From Sphingobium sp. TCM1 (lineage in GTDB: Bacteria > Pseudomonadota > Alphaproteobacteria > Sphingomonadales > Sphingomonadaceae), in assembly GCF_001650725.1 (NCBI RefSeq), contig NZ_LXVX01000039.1, positions 249,131 to 313,130 on the forward strand: a DNA stretch of 64,000 nucleotides, in the 5' to 3' direction. Positions 41,901 through 49,386 of the stretch are shown here, piece after piece. The translations under genes were made by a program, and so were the position numbers. Position 1 is the stretch's first letter, and the number at the start of each line of letters is the position of its first letter. The notes beneath the pieces are model-generated. The model made no database searches and was not told the DNA's origin. It was given only the letters and a program-made list of their open reading frames with translations.

Positions 41901-44900
41901 ATGGGTTTACTATCACAATGGTAATGGCCTGTTCAATCAGGGTCGTAACCTACTAGGTGATGATTGGCGTCCGCCGAACGAGAACGTCTTTGTTCTCGCT
42001 CAAGAAGATGCGAACACAAGCTACTATGCGAGCTTCTACATCGAAGCTGCGATCCCCGTCGATACTAACAAGTGGTATGAGTGGAACGCATATGTTGGCC
42101 CACACCGCTGCTCAGGCAATATCTTAGTCCAGTTCTATGATCGGAACGGCACTAACATCGCGAACCACTACGGCAGTGGATTTAGCAGCATATCCTACGA
42201 TGGCCGCCAGCTAAACGGATACAGTCGCCCTTACCTCAAGATGAAGCCACCAGCGGGTGCGGCAACCGCTCGAATGGTCATTGAGAAGGGCTCAACGACC
42301 TCCGGTAACAACTCCTATGTTGTAGTTTGCCGTCCGCAAATGAAGGAGGTGTTTGAAAGCGCAAACTCTCCTGCTGCCTACACTGTTGGTGGAGCAGGCG
42401 CAGTTGTGTCGCAGCAGTCTCAAACGCTGTCCACACTTAGCAGCAGTTTCTCTTCGCTAGAAAGCCGCGTTTCTTCAACAGAAGGTAGCGTGTCGTCGCT
42501 CTCTCAGACATTGACAAACGCAAATGGCTCGATCAGTTCGCTGCAATCGAATGTGTCGAGCCTCAACGGCAGCGTTTCAACTCTGCAGCAGAGTTCTTCA
42601 ACACAAGCCGGGCAGATTAGTTCCCTCCAAAGCACAGTTGGCACTCAAGGCGCAACTATCAGTTCAAACTCGCAGGCGATCACAGGTCTGCAAGGCAGTG
42701 TCGCGAGCCTCAACACAACTATTACCGCATCCAGCAACCCTAACTTGCTACAGAATGGCGGCTTCGAGAACGATCTTCGCGGGTGGGATAAAGTCGGACT
42801 GGCCCAGACTGGCTGGTGGCGCAACATCTGGACTTGGGGCAACTACGCGGCCAACACAACCGCGTTCACGAATGGCTACTGCTACCTGAGTTCTATCCCT
42901 GTCGGTGTTGCTGAGAACAACGTCTACACGTTTTCCGCAGAAGCTGAACTTCGCAGCAACGGCGCTGCTTACAACTATCTGAGCATTTCGTGGGAAAACT
43001 CTGCTGGTCAATACATCACTGAAAGCAATCAGAGTGGTCCGACCCAGAACCAGTCGTTTAGCACAAATGGCACGGCTAGGTTCAAGGTAACGGCAACTGC
43101 ACCATCGGGCGCGGCCAGCGCTCGCTTGCGCCTCATCACCTACTGCCCAGCAAATGTCACGGTCACGTTGATCTCGTGGCGTCAGGCCAAATTCGAATTT
43201 GGCTCTATCGCCACTCCATACAGCGCTGAAGCAACAGCTTCGCAGATGTTCACCGCTTATTCGGACCTGAACAGCAGCCACGCTTCGCTGTCCTCAACCG
43301 TGTCGAGCCACAGCGGCAGCATTAGCACTCTGCAATCCACGACATCATCGTTGAACGGCACAGTTTCTAGCCTGTCCTCTACGGTTTCGGCACAAGGCTC
43401 TTCGATCTCGTCGCTACAACAGGTGCAGTCCACTCAGAGCGGCACGATTGCCACGCTCCAACAGCGCGTCACTGTTGGCGGTAATGTGCTCAACAATTCC
43501 GAGTTCGCGATTGGCAACGAGGGTTGGGCATTTCACTCGTGGGACGGCAATAATGGCAATTTCGTTGTTTCACGTGACGGTGCAGGCGAAAGCTGGCGTC
43601 CGACGAATGAACACAACCTCGCAATCAATCAGCAAGACTCGAACAACGGGCGAGTTTCACAATGGTATAGCGAGCAGTTCCCGGTCATCGCTGGTCGCTG
43701 GTATGAATTCTCCGCCCATACAGCCTCCCATCGCTGCTACACGCAGCTTCGCATCGACTGGTACGACGCCAGCGGCAACGGGATTAGCTCAGATTGGAGC
43801 GACCGCTCTGACAGCTTCCCCGGCTTCTACCAGTCCAATGGCGGCAACAACCTCGCAAACTGGCAGAGGCTATGGCGCAAGGTCCAAGCGCCTTCGAATG
43901 CTGCTCGCGCTTGCTTCCTTTTCATCAAGCTAGGCACGTCGCAAGAGGGTGGCTGGAACGGCTCTGGTGATAGCTGGGGATGGTTCTGCCGTCCTCAGGT
44001 CTCGGAGGTGTTCGCAGAAACCCAAGGCCCGACAGCATATTTCCCAGGCCGCACATCGGCGTCGATCAACAGCCAGCAAACGGTCATCAATTCGCTGAAC
44101 GGCCAGTATTCCTCGCTGTCCTCGACCGTTTCCACACAGGGCGCGTCGATCAGCAGCCTGCAAAGCACAACGTCCACTCTACAGGGCGACACTGCCACGC
44201 TGAAGACACAGATTTCAGCGGGCAATCCCAACTTGCTCAGGAATGGTGGCTTTGAACTCGGCAACCTCAACTATTGGACGCCGGTTGGAGCAGGCTTCAA
44301 CGCTTATGGCGGCACTGACACTTGGGGCACTTACGCGAGCAATGGCAGCAATGTGCCTGATGGTTCATACACCTATATCGAGAGCAACAAGGTCAACATC
44401 GAAGTTGACTACTATACTGCGTCCGCAGACATTGGTTATTTTGGTTCCGCCAACGGCCATGCCTATGTTGAGTTGGTATTCTGGAACAATGACACCTATG
44501 TCACGCAAGTTGGTGGCGCAGCACGCTCTATTGGTTTCAACTTCAGTTCCGATGGCTACACTCGTCGCCTAACTAAGGTCACTGGTCTAGCACCGAGCAA
44601 TGCTAACCGCGTGTCGTGTCGCGTGGTCTGGTATAAGGCAAACGGCACTTCTCAGAGTATGCACGTTCGCCAAGTCAAGCTAGAGCGTGGCCAAGTCGCT
44701 ACACCTTACTCGGCAGAAGCGACAGTCAGGCAGAGCTTTGAAGCGCTGTCCACGCTCAATGGCCAGTATGCAGCGTTGAACTCCACCGTAAGCACGCTCA
44801 ACAGCAGCGTCAGCACTCAGCAGGCCGCAATCAACAATATCAATGGCCGCGTGGCTGCTTGGTGGCAGGTCGATGCTGTTGCGGGCAACGGGCGAGCGCA

Positions 44901-45522
44901 ATTGCGCGTGGTGGCCGATGCAAACGGGGGCGGTGGCGTGGACATCACTGGCGACCTTCGCGTTACAGGCGATGTTCTCATTGGTGGAACCGTCAACCCA
45001 GAAGCCCTTAGGCTGGATCGCTTTGTGAAGCGCATCTACAACTCTGGTGCAGGTTCAGCAGCGCGTGGGCAAACGCTTCTAATCTACGCCCAAGACCTCG
45101 GCTACACTTTGGCCAATGGCGAATATCTGCTCGAGTTCAACGGCGGCTTCCAAACCACAGTAGGCAACTACATCGGCAGTCACAATAACAAGCCATACTC
45201 CCGCGTTGACACAGCCGATGGCGGTATTCGCCTAGCGCTGAGCAAGAACGGAAGCGAATTCTGGATGACTGTTATCAGCGCAAATGAGTGGCAGCAGATT
45301 AATGCCGTAAACATGCGAACCTACAGCACGACCCGCACATTCGTCATTGATAGCCCCGGTGGTTCCGATGGTGGCGCTGGTAATGTGGTCGTTACTGCTC
45401 ACGCGATCCAAGGAGCCTCCGACACTGGCATCGTTGATGATGGCGACAATTATCATCAATTCAGAAGTGCCGACTACACCGGCTGCTCGTTCAATCTAAA
45501 AACTAAGTGGACGATACTCTAA
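38968..45522 (+). CDS. Giant modular tail fibre
   Basis: 2,184-residue fibre. An N-terminal domain (about 1-230) is followed by coiled coil with ISNSVTTITGQVSSLQTQ-type heptads. Six jelly-roll-like modules follow, starting near residues 413, 710, 963, 1256, 1504 and 1752. They alternate in type: A modules begin NLLRNTDF/NLLPNTDF/NVLNNSEF and contain WYEFSA...HRC; B modules begin NGGFENG/NGGFEND/NGGFELG and end VRQVKFE. They resemble CBM4_9-type carbohydrate-binding folds. Between them lie Ser/Gln coiled-coil linkers such as SSLSSTVSSQGGSISSLQS. The C-terminal head (about 1960-2184) starts AAWWQVDAV and is the likely receptor tip. It takes nearly one fifth of the prophage. Confidence 0.88.
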   Translation: MTSLSNFSGQFKLYDNATDVTVGYGASYSVAHQEGCTVTIDDQTGEYHVSAVQNDNANAVFRAYYNGYELYKTFTISKARAVDGSSKYVELATSHYFFSYDANNQVVAQTTTLSLTQHNLTAAPQWRIKRVDDSVLAEGTAASLLADGSISGTANENSIEIQAPLFDKLCRRAGASAIVIEAVVSNGAEICSDRVTIYQMLRRARVAWENVDDPFGTKPDDNATEGAPPGTPVGDKTSDEVIDAITDLNGVLIRSEQIKADVDAAQAQIAAIESGFQEDLSDLNGEIDQLGESVAGVAANVTGLLSTTSGIQQSVGALQSGLSGAQSSITGISNSVTTITGQVSSLQTQANGIVTSVSNVATDLSNAVGRITNAEGEIDTIASTVGNHTSLISSNATAISNVNGDLATLRTLVRVGGNLLRNTDFTTDTSGWLFNNTGLPGAEGGRDQGGDPWRLRDEHNISIKQTNTVNNGAYAEFSQSVVVTGGNWYEFSALVAAHRCKAEIILQWLDSNGGWINPPTPTQQINTYPGGGVTLAGWFHAGVKGQAPVNAVRAILYLRKLATDQGTTDSFAWFSRPLFAQTTADATYPSAYTAGNSGAAIETQAQALRTLDGSLASLTTRVGTTESNVTQNASAISTTQGNLATLSSTVSSQGGSITSLQQSVTNINGTVSSLSSTVSSQGGSISSLQSAVSTAQGNLSTLTTRVDAGAGVNLILNGGFENGIANWTFSRPNGWSPHVSGSWGQIMYNSSLGDLGGAQHLTIDSDRVPVWGSFAHTLSFEVSLLSVSDPAARTYGEMLWYDGNDNYITTSYGPQLGSGDFTSDNSRRRALTFTATPPGGTTYARVRITVYRGNGTIGSFGVRQVKFENGPTATAFNSAASVVQQWKAYNDLNSSHASLSSTVSSQGGSISSLQSTTSNLSGTVSSLSQTVASQGSSITGLQSAVSTAQGDTATLKTQVSAGAGNLLPNTDFAVGCIGWVYYHNGNGLFNQGRNLLGDDWRPPNENVFVLAQEDANTSYYASFYIEAAIPVDTNKWYEWNAYVGPHRCSGNILVQFYDRNGTNIANHYGSGFSSISYDGRQLNGYSRPYLKMKPPAGAATARMVIEKGSTTSGNNSYVVVCRPQMKEVFESANSPAAYTVGGAGAVVSQQSQTLSTLSSSFSSLESRVSSTEGSVSSLSQTLTNANGSISSLQSNVSSLNGSVSTLQQSSSTQAGQISSLQSTVGTQGATISSNSQAITGLQGSVASLNTTITASSNPNLLQNGGFENDLRGWDKVGLAQTGWWRNIWTWGNYAANTTAFTNGYCYLSSIPVGVAENNVYTFSAEAELRSNGAAYNYLSISWENSAGQYITESNQSGPTQNQSFSTNGTARFKVTATAPSGAASARLRLITYCPANVTVTLISWRQAKFEFGSIATPYSAEATASQMFTAYSDLNSSHASLSSTVSSHSGSISTLQSTTSSLNGTVSSLSSTVSAQGSSISSLQQVQSTQSGTIATLQQRVTVGGNVLNNSEFAIGNEGWAFHSWDGNNGNFVVSRDGAGESWRPTNEHNLAINQQDSNNGRVSQWYSEQFPVIAGRWYEFSAHTASHRCYTQLRIDWYDASGNGISSDWSDRSDSFPGFYQSNGGNNLANWQRLWRKVQAPSNAARACFLFIKLGTSQEGGWNGSGDSWGWFCRPQVSEVFAETQGPTAYFPGRTSASINSQQTVINSLNGQYSSLSSTVSTQGASISSLQSTTSTLQGDTATLKTQISAGNPNLLRNGGFELGNLNYWTPVGAGFNAYGGTDTWGTYASNGSNVPDGSYTYIESNKVNIEVDYYTASADIGYFGSANGHAYVELVFWNNDTYVTQVGGAARSIGFNFSSDGYTRRLTKVTGLAPSNANRVSCRVVWYKANGTSQSMHVRQVKLERGQVATPYSAEATVRQSFEALSTLNGQYAALNSTVSTLNSSVSTQQAAINNINGRVAAWWQVDAVAGNGRAQLRVVADANGGGGVDITGDLRVTGDVLIGGTVNPEALRLDRFVKRIYNSGAGSAARGQTLLIYAQDLGYTLANGEYLLEFNGGFQTTVGNYIGSHNNKPYSRVDTADGGIRLALSKNGSEFWMTVISANEWQQINAVNMRTYSTTRTFVIDSPGGSDGGAGNVVVTAHAIQGASDTGIVDDGDNYHQFRSADYTGCSFNLKTKWTIL
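40207..44840 (+). repeat. Three tandem A-linker-B-linker repeats in the fibre gene
   Basis: Protein-level repeat unit of about 540-550 residues containing one A and one B module, three copies. Linker DNA is also similar: GACCTCAACAGCAGCCATGC at 41638 and GACCTGAACAGCAGCCACGC at 43265. The modules themselves have diverged more than the linkers. Confidence 0.75.
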
Positions 45523-45535
45523 GTCGATCTTCCCC

Positions 45536-45553
45536 CCCCAGCTAAATATGGGG
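45536..45553 (+). promoter_or_regulatory. Leader hairpin with CTAAATAT loop
   Basis: CCCC before AGCTAAATAT pairs with GGGG at 45550-45553. The ribosome site GGAGGAGG follows the 3' arm, and the ATG is at 45567. Confidence 0.45.
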
Positions 45554-45566
45554 AGGAGGAAACACA

Positions 45567-46001
45567 ATGAACTTGAATATGATTAAGCTTACTCTCGACA
45601 ATGGTAAAGGCGCTCTGGTGCAGCCGGGTGCGATCCAGATTGTCGAGAGTTTCACAAAAGAAGAGAAAACTAAGACTGCCGCTTGTGGCGTATGGCTGAT
45701 GCTCGACAACGTAGTGACCAGCGCCATCTTGCAAGATCAGTATGAGGCAGTAACTCGCAAGCTGCCTTCGGATCGCTTGCAGCTAACAGGCAAAGACGGA
45801 AAGAAGTTCTCTCTTTCGCCATACCTGATTGCTCACGTGATCGAGCGTGATGATGACATGACGCTAGTTCGCACAACCCTAAACAGCGCGGCTGGTCCCA
45901 TCTCACTTGAGGTTCACGAAGGCGCTGACGCAATTCTTGCTGCGGTTTCACCCGCTGAACAAGAAGCCCTTGAACCTGATGAAATTGTGGAGACACCATG
46001 A
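45567..46001 (+). CDS. Phage protein after the fibre, unknown (144 aa)
   Basis: 144-residue soluble protein, no family recognised. Pattern: ALVQPGAIQIVESFTKEEKTKTAACGVWLMLDN, YEAVTRKLPSDRLQLTGKDGKKFSLSPYLIAHVIE, then an acidic tail (AEQEALEPDEIVETP). Acidic tail and place after the fibre would suit a fibre assembly chaperone, but there is no sequence proof. Its stop overlaps the next start by 4 bp (ATGA). Confidence 0.6.
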   Translation: MNLNMIKLTLDNGKGALVQPGAIQIVESFTKEEKTKTAACGVWLMLDNVVTSAILQDQYEAVTRKLPSDRLQLTGKDGKKFSLSPYLIAHVIERDDDMTLVRTTLNSAAGPISLEVHEGADAILAAVSPAEQEALEPDEIVETP

Positions 46002-46261
46002 ACAACTACGATAACCCAAATCTCACCCAACGCGAGGTAGTCGAAGAAAGCCTAGCTCAGACTGTCGCGCTAATCACCGCTGTCACTGAGTTGGAGCAGA
46101 CCACAAAAGCTAATCGCGAAGCTGCTGCGCTTGATAATTCCACTAACACACTCCTCGCGATGCAGGGGACTGTGTTTCAGGGTGTGAAGATCAATCTCGA
46201 AAACGAGAAGAATCGCCTCGAAGCAATTATTGCCAAGTGGGACGATTCAGAAGCTGAATAA
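45998..46261 (+). CDS. Small helical phage protein, unknown (87 aa)
   Basis: 87-residue, almost entirely helical protein, MNNYDNPNLTQREVVEESLA onward, with a heptad-like QTVALITAVTELEQTTKANREAAALDNSTNTLL region and a C-terminal helix ENEKNRLEAIIAKWDD. Translationally coupled to the previous gene. Could form a complex with it. No family recognised. Confidence 0.55.
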   Translation: MNNYDNPNLTQREVVEESLAQTVALITAVTELEQTTKANREAAALDNSTNTLLAMQGTVFQGVKINLENEKNRLEAIIAKWDDSEAE

Positions 46262-46317
46262 GAGTTAGCCGGAGGCTGAAAGGCTTCCGGTATAACCATG
46301 AGTAACCGGCATTATCT

Positions 46318-46348
46318 CTAAATATGCGACACACACCGGAGGTCGCAT
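46318..46348 (+). promoter_or_regulatory. CTAAATA box and 7-bp leader hairpin
   Basis: CTAAATA (46318-46324) leads into ATGCGAC (46324-46330), which pairs perfectly with GTCGCAT (46342-46348). The ribosome site GGAGGTC straddles loop and 3' arm, ATG at 46353. Confidence 0.5.
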
Positions 46349-46352
46349 CCAC

Positions 46353-46526
46353 ATGAAAAAAGCCACAAAGAAAGTCCTAAGCAACATCAGCCGCGTTGCT
46401 CTTTTCGTCGCTGCTAACTGGAAAAAGATTGGTCCAGTAGTGGCTATCGTTTCCGTTTCAGCAGCCGCCTACATGGAAAAGCTGAACCCTCTTATGGACG
46501 CTGTGAGCGTCTGGCAGGCTCAGTAA
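46353..46526 (+). CDS. Small membrane protein, candidate lysis component 1 (57 aa)
   Basis: 57-residue protein: a basic start (MKKATKKVLSNISRVALFVA), one hydrophobic segment (IGPVVAIVSVSAAAYM) and a short polar end. TAATG links it to the next gene. Single-span proteins with a basic N-terminus in a pair with a two-span protein look like an antiholin/holin set, but no endolysin gene adjoins them. GGAGG is inside the leader hairpin. Confidence 0.55.
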   Translation: MKKATKKVLSNISRVALFVAANWKKIGPVVAIVSVSAAAYMEKLNPLMDAVSVWQAQ

Positions 46527-46744
46527 TGCGCGGTCCAATTCCAGACATCCATGGCGCGTTCTATCAGGGCTTTTTCAAGGACGTAGGGGTCGCCGCATAT
46601 TCGGCGCTCGTCTACATATCAGCGCAAGCGCAGTTGATTGCCCCGATCTTCTCGCTCGGCCTAACCACAGTAAGCTTTGCTTTCGTTGTGTATCGCTGGC
46701 GGGCGCATGTTGAAGATCGGAAAGCTGGTAAGCGTTCGGAATAA
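46526..46744 (+). CDS. Small two-span membrane protein, candidate holin (72 aa)
   Basis: 72-residue protein starting MRGPIPDIHGAFYQGFFKDV. It has two hydrophobic stretches (GVAAYSALVYISAQAQLI and APIFSLGLTTVSFAFVVY) joined by a very short turn and a basic tail WRAHVEDRKAGKRSE. Size, topology and charged tail fit a class II holin. The start overlaps the preceding stop (TAATG). A strong terminator follows directly. Holin is an inference from shape only. Confidence 0.5.
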   Translation: MRGPIPDIHGAFYQGFFKDVGVAAYSALVYISAQAQLIAPIFSLGLTTVSFAFVVYRWRAHVEDRKAGKRSE

Positions 46745-46746
46745 CA

Positions 46747-46770
46747 AAAGCCCCGCCGTAGCGGGGCTTT
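46747..46770. terminator. Bidirectional terminator at the end of the late region
   Basis: AAAAGCCCCGC / GCGGGGCTTTT hairpin between convergent genes, with A and T tracts on both sides. Confidence 0.8.
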
Positions 46771-46772
46771 TC

Positions 46773-46925
46773 TCATGACAACCACCCTCCCGACTTGAAC
46801 GCGTTTGCCTTCGTCCATTTGCTTGAATGCGGACGCCTAGGTTTGCTCGGCTCCCTAACTGCGCTCGGGACTTTGGTGATCTTGCCACCCTTCGCTAGAA
46901 ACGCATCTAGTTCCTGCTGTGTCAT
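46773..46925 (-). CDS. Small basic phage protein (50 aa)
   Basis: 50-residue protein, MTQQELDAFLAKGGKITKVP at the start and a Lys/Arg/Pro-rich tail ending SGGWLS. The ATG overlaps the stop of the upstream gene (ATGA), so the two are translated as a pair. Similar short proteins opening with this sequence style are frequent in phages next to HNH/NUMOD-like genes; function unknown. Confidence 0.6.
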   Translation of the reverse strand: MTQQELDAFLAKGGKITKVPSAVREPSKPRRPHSSKWTKANAFKSGGWLS

Positions 46926-47434
46926 AGCGCAGCCCTCTTGGCCGCTTCCTGAGCCTGACGAAGTGCAGATCGAGCAGCTCTACGTTCGTCGCTCCATCCG
47001 GAGATCGACTTGCCTTTCTTGGCCTGACTGATTGCTTGGCAGTGCTCTTCGGTTTTCTCTACGCCCTTGAGCGACTTGCTGATGTTGGCACAGTGAGAAG
47101 GACGAAGCTTGTCACCTGCTGCTGGAAGATTGATTTGTCCGCTCTTCATTCTGGAACAGATACAGGCCGTGTTGATGTCGTAGACACCTGAGGAACAAGC
47201 CGCGTAGCTCTTCCAAGTCGCGACATAGGCGTATGGGTTGTTCTCGTCCTGAAGGTAGCGAATGCTGTTCGCGTCGATTGCCTTCTGTAGGCTGACTATT
47301 TGACGCTTTTCGAGCAGGCTTACAAATTGGTCGAATGTGAGGTTTACGACGACGCCTGCGGCAGTCTTGCTCTTTGTCGTAGTCTCATACCAAGACTTGA
47401 GATATGCGAGTAGTTTGGGTGAGATGTTTTCCAT
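46922..47434 (-). CDS. NUMOD3-like DNA-binding/homing endonuclease-related protein
   Basis: 170-residue protein starting MENISPKLLAYLKS (AAGGAG at 8 nt; the frame stays open further upstream but over the leader hairpins). Middle: AYVATWKSYAACSSGVYDINTACICSRMKSG with several Cys. The C-terminal part has a NUMOD3-type modular DNA-binding pattern, SHCANISKSLKGVEKTEEH and CQAISQAKKGKSISGWSDER. No complete nuclease motif is visible, so it may be a DNA-binding relic or a novel nuclease. Operon with the 50-residue gene downstream. Confidence 0.55.
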   Translation of the reverse strand: MENISPKLLAYLKSWYETTTKSKTAAGVVVNLTFDQFVSLLEKRQIVSLQKAIDANSIRYLQDENNPYAYVATWKSYAACSSGVYDINTACICSRMKSGQINLPAAGDKLRPSHCANISKSLKGVEKTEEHCQAISQAKKGKSISGWSDERRAARSALRQAQEAAKRAAL

Positions 47435-47580
47435 CTTCTGTTCTCCTTGAACGAAAAAGTCCGCTGCGCGGACTGAGATACACGCAGCGGACAAAGACTT
47501 TTTCGCAAAGGATGAAACGTCAGACCTGCTGCCGAAGAACGGCAGTTTCTCAGTCTGCGTTTCTTCTATGTTATTTATAC
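47435..47580 (-). promoter_or_regulatory. Long structured leader with TATAAATA box and terminator-like hairpin
   Basis: On the minus strand: TATAAATA (47572-47579), a CTGCCG/CGGCAG hairpin (47529-47545), then a perfect 10-bp stem GTCCGCTGCG/CGCAGCGGAC (47459-47492) followed by TTTTTCG. The ATG is 20 nt further. This looks like an attenuator in the leader of the NUMOD3-like gene. Confidence 0.5.
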
Positions 47581-47644
47581 AGGCAAGGCGAATGAGGCAT
47601 CAATATATCATTAGAGCCTGAGCGGTTTTCTGGCTCAACAAGCC

Positions 47645-47739
47645 ACCAATAGACTAGGTATATATAAAGTATCAAGGCTTTGCGGCAACGAACTAAGTTG
47701 CGAACCAATAGACTAGATATATTACTCTTAAGAGTAATA
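47645..47739. repeat. Direct repeats and 20-bp palindrome, possible control site
   Basis: ACCAATAGACTAGGTATAT (47645-47663) recurs as ACCAATAGACTAGATATAT (47704-47722). The second copy runs into a perfect 20-bp palindrome with half-site TATTACTCTT (47720-47739). Confidence 0.6.
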
Positions 47740-48470
47740 CACCCAGCCCACTGGCTCCCAGCTAAGATCATTACCACAAATCCTACGCCTAGGCGTTCCC
47801 GCCGCCTTTGGCGTCTCCGCTCAGTCGCGTAGCCACCAAAGCCGTCGCTCACTGCCTGGCGCATCACTTCTCAGAACTCGTCCTGAGTGCTTCGCCAGAG
47901 CTATCGTCTGCGACGCCGCCAGAAGTCCTGCGGACAGCCAGCGCTCCGCTTGTGCCTTCGCTTCGCTCAGGAAGAGTTGGAGGGGTTATGGCTGCGCCGA
48001 GGAAAACCGGGCGCGCAGACGCCCTAGGACGCCCTGCGAAGCCCTCCACTACTCGTGGAGCAGCGCAGCGCCCCGTAGATCGCGAGGCACCTGATAGAGC
48101 GCTACAGGGCGCCTAGCGTTATGCGCGCAAGTAGTGGAGCACCCTTTAAGCAAGTCTCAACAGCTATGAACAATAGTTAACTATAAATCGTTTCAGTCCT
48201 GATGCTCCGTACTTGACTTACAGTCATATTGTGGTATCTGCAAATCAACGGCAGGGAAACCTGCTGTTGGCTCTTTGAAATCGAAATATTTGACAGTGTA
48301 CCAGTCGCAACTCGACAATGAAATGCGTTTCAGTGTTTCTGCGTCATTTGGCCTGAACCTGTGCTTCTCCGCACAGGTCGTATGTGAGCCTCGAAACTCA
48401 GCAGGTCGCCGACCATCGCTATTTGATGGCCGCTGGTGCGGCGCAGTTAATCTGCCGCAGGAGAAATGAA
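47740..48470. other. Gene-free stretch: GC-rich hairpin-dense block, then A/T-rich upstream region
   Basis: No convincing gene. From about 47,780 to 48,120 the DNA is unusually GC-rich for this prophage and dense in short inverted repeats, for example CTCCAC/GTGGAG at 48045-48060. Frames here have low-complexity Arg/Ala/Ser translations and no ribosome sites. From 48,160 it turns A/T-rich, with palindrome ATAGTTAACTAT (48173-48184), a promoter-like TTGACT with TATCTG 16 bp on (about 48,213-48,240), and a hairpin ACCTGTGC/GCACAGGT (48357-48378). An origin, packaging site or structured RNA are all possible. Confidence 0.4.
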
Positions 48471-49331
48471 ATGGGCGAAGTTAGCGCCAATGCCATCGCG
48501 ACTGGCACCTCGAAGATCACTGACGTTCTGCATGGTATGCAGGTTGTGGAGACGTTTCAGAAGGGCAGGAAGGATGAGGCTACAGAACGTAGCACCAAAC
48601 TGAAGGCTCTAGAAACGGCAAGTCGCAAGACACTCTACGACCGGCTTGGTATGGCTTGGGAAGTTATTCAGGAGTTGATGAAACTCTCTGATGTCCAACT
48701 AGGTGAACTCCTCGACGTACATGGTTTGGTGCCGGTGAAGCCCGGCTACAATAAGTTTGCGCCGTTGAATACTATGCTGTGGGGCGAATGGAAGGCGGTT
48801 AAGAAGGAAGACGAGAATTCGGCTAAGTGGGCTAAACATGCCACCCGGCGTGTCAACGGCACCATGTACTGGTTCAAAGACAACCGTAGTGCTGAAAAGT
48901 ATGCTAAAGTGATGCGATATGCGCACGATGGCAACTTGACGCCTCGGAGCCTGATTAAGCAGCTTGAAGCTCAATCCATGGATAAGGTGCTAGAGGCTGA
49001 CACGACTAAGCATAGCAGCACGGACAAGGAGATCACAAATCTCCGTAAGTATCGGGCCGTTGTGTTGTCTCAGCCTTCTCTAGTGACGGTGACCCGTTCT
49101 GATTGCGGTGTTGATGAGAAGTACGGCGAAAAGGTCGTGGCTCTCTGGGGCCGTATATCGATGGATGGCAATATCGAAATTATGGGACACTACCCGGCGT
49201 CGGCTGATGCGATCCAAAGGCATATCGACAAGGTAGCTAAGGAGAAAGGCAAAGACCTGTATATTGCTCAACTTGAAAAGGGCATGACTGCTGGTTCAAT
49301 GTCTGAAACTGAGGCGGCTTCTGCCGAATAA
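48471..49331 (+). CDS. Phage protein of unknown function (286 aa)
   Basis: 286-residue protein I do not recognise. It starts MGEVSANAIATG with GCAGGAG upstream. A helical N-terminal part (about 1-90) contains KTLYDRLGMAWEVIQELMKL, then WGEWKAV and a basic aromatic patch RRVNGTMYWFKDNRSAEKYAKVM, and a C-terminal beta/alpha part with LVTVTRSDCGVDEKYGEKVVALWGRISMDGN. Together with the next gene it lies between a long gene-free stretch and a terminator, and codon use differs slightly from the late genes. It could be a replication or regulatory protein by position. Confidence 0.65.
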   Translation: MGEVSANAIATGTSKITDVLHGMQVVETFQKGRKDEATERSTKLKALETASRKTLYDRLGMAWEVIQELMKLSDVQLGELLDVHGLVPVKPGYNKFAPLNTMLWGEWKAVKKEDENSAKWAKHATRRVNGTMYWFKDNRSAEKYAKVMRYAHDGNLTPRSLIKQLEAQSMDKVLEADTTKHSSTDKEITNLRKYRAVVLSQPSLVTVTRSDCGVDEKYGEKVVALWGRISMDGNIEIMGHYPASADAIQRHIDKVAKEKGKDLYIAQLEKGMTAGSMSETEAASAE

Positions 49332-49333
49332 CG

Positions 49334-49369
49334 AAATGGGGTCAGGGTTCACGCTCTGACCCCATTTTT
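49334..49369 (+). terminator. Strong terminator after the 48471 gene
   Basis: AATGGGGTCAG...CTGACCCCATT hairpin directly followed by T residues, 3 bp beyond the stop. Confidence 0.8.
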
Positions 49370-49386
49370 CGACAGAGGGACCAACG

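Noticed and set aside
40860..44840. CRISPR-like repeats
   Set aside because: The repeats are in-frame coiled-coil linkers of a fibre gene with unequal spacing and no constant direct repeat.
47808..48116. 102-codon frame and overlapping frames in the GC-rich block
   Set aside because: No ribosome site, low-complexity translations on both strands, codon use unlike phage or host genes.
48275..48469. 64-codon frame upstream of the 48471 gene
   Set aside because: Spans a strong hairpin, lacks a ribosome site and ends at the start region of the real gene.
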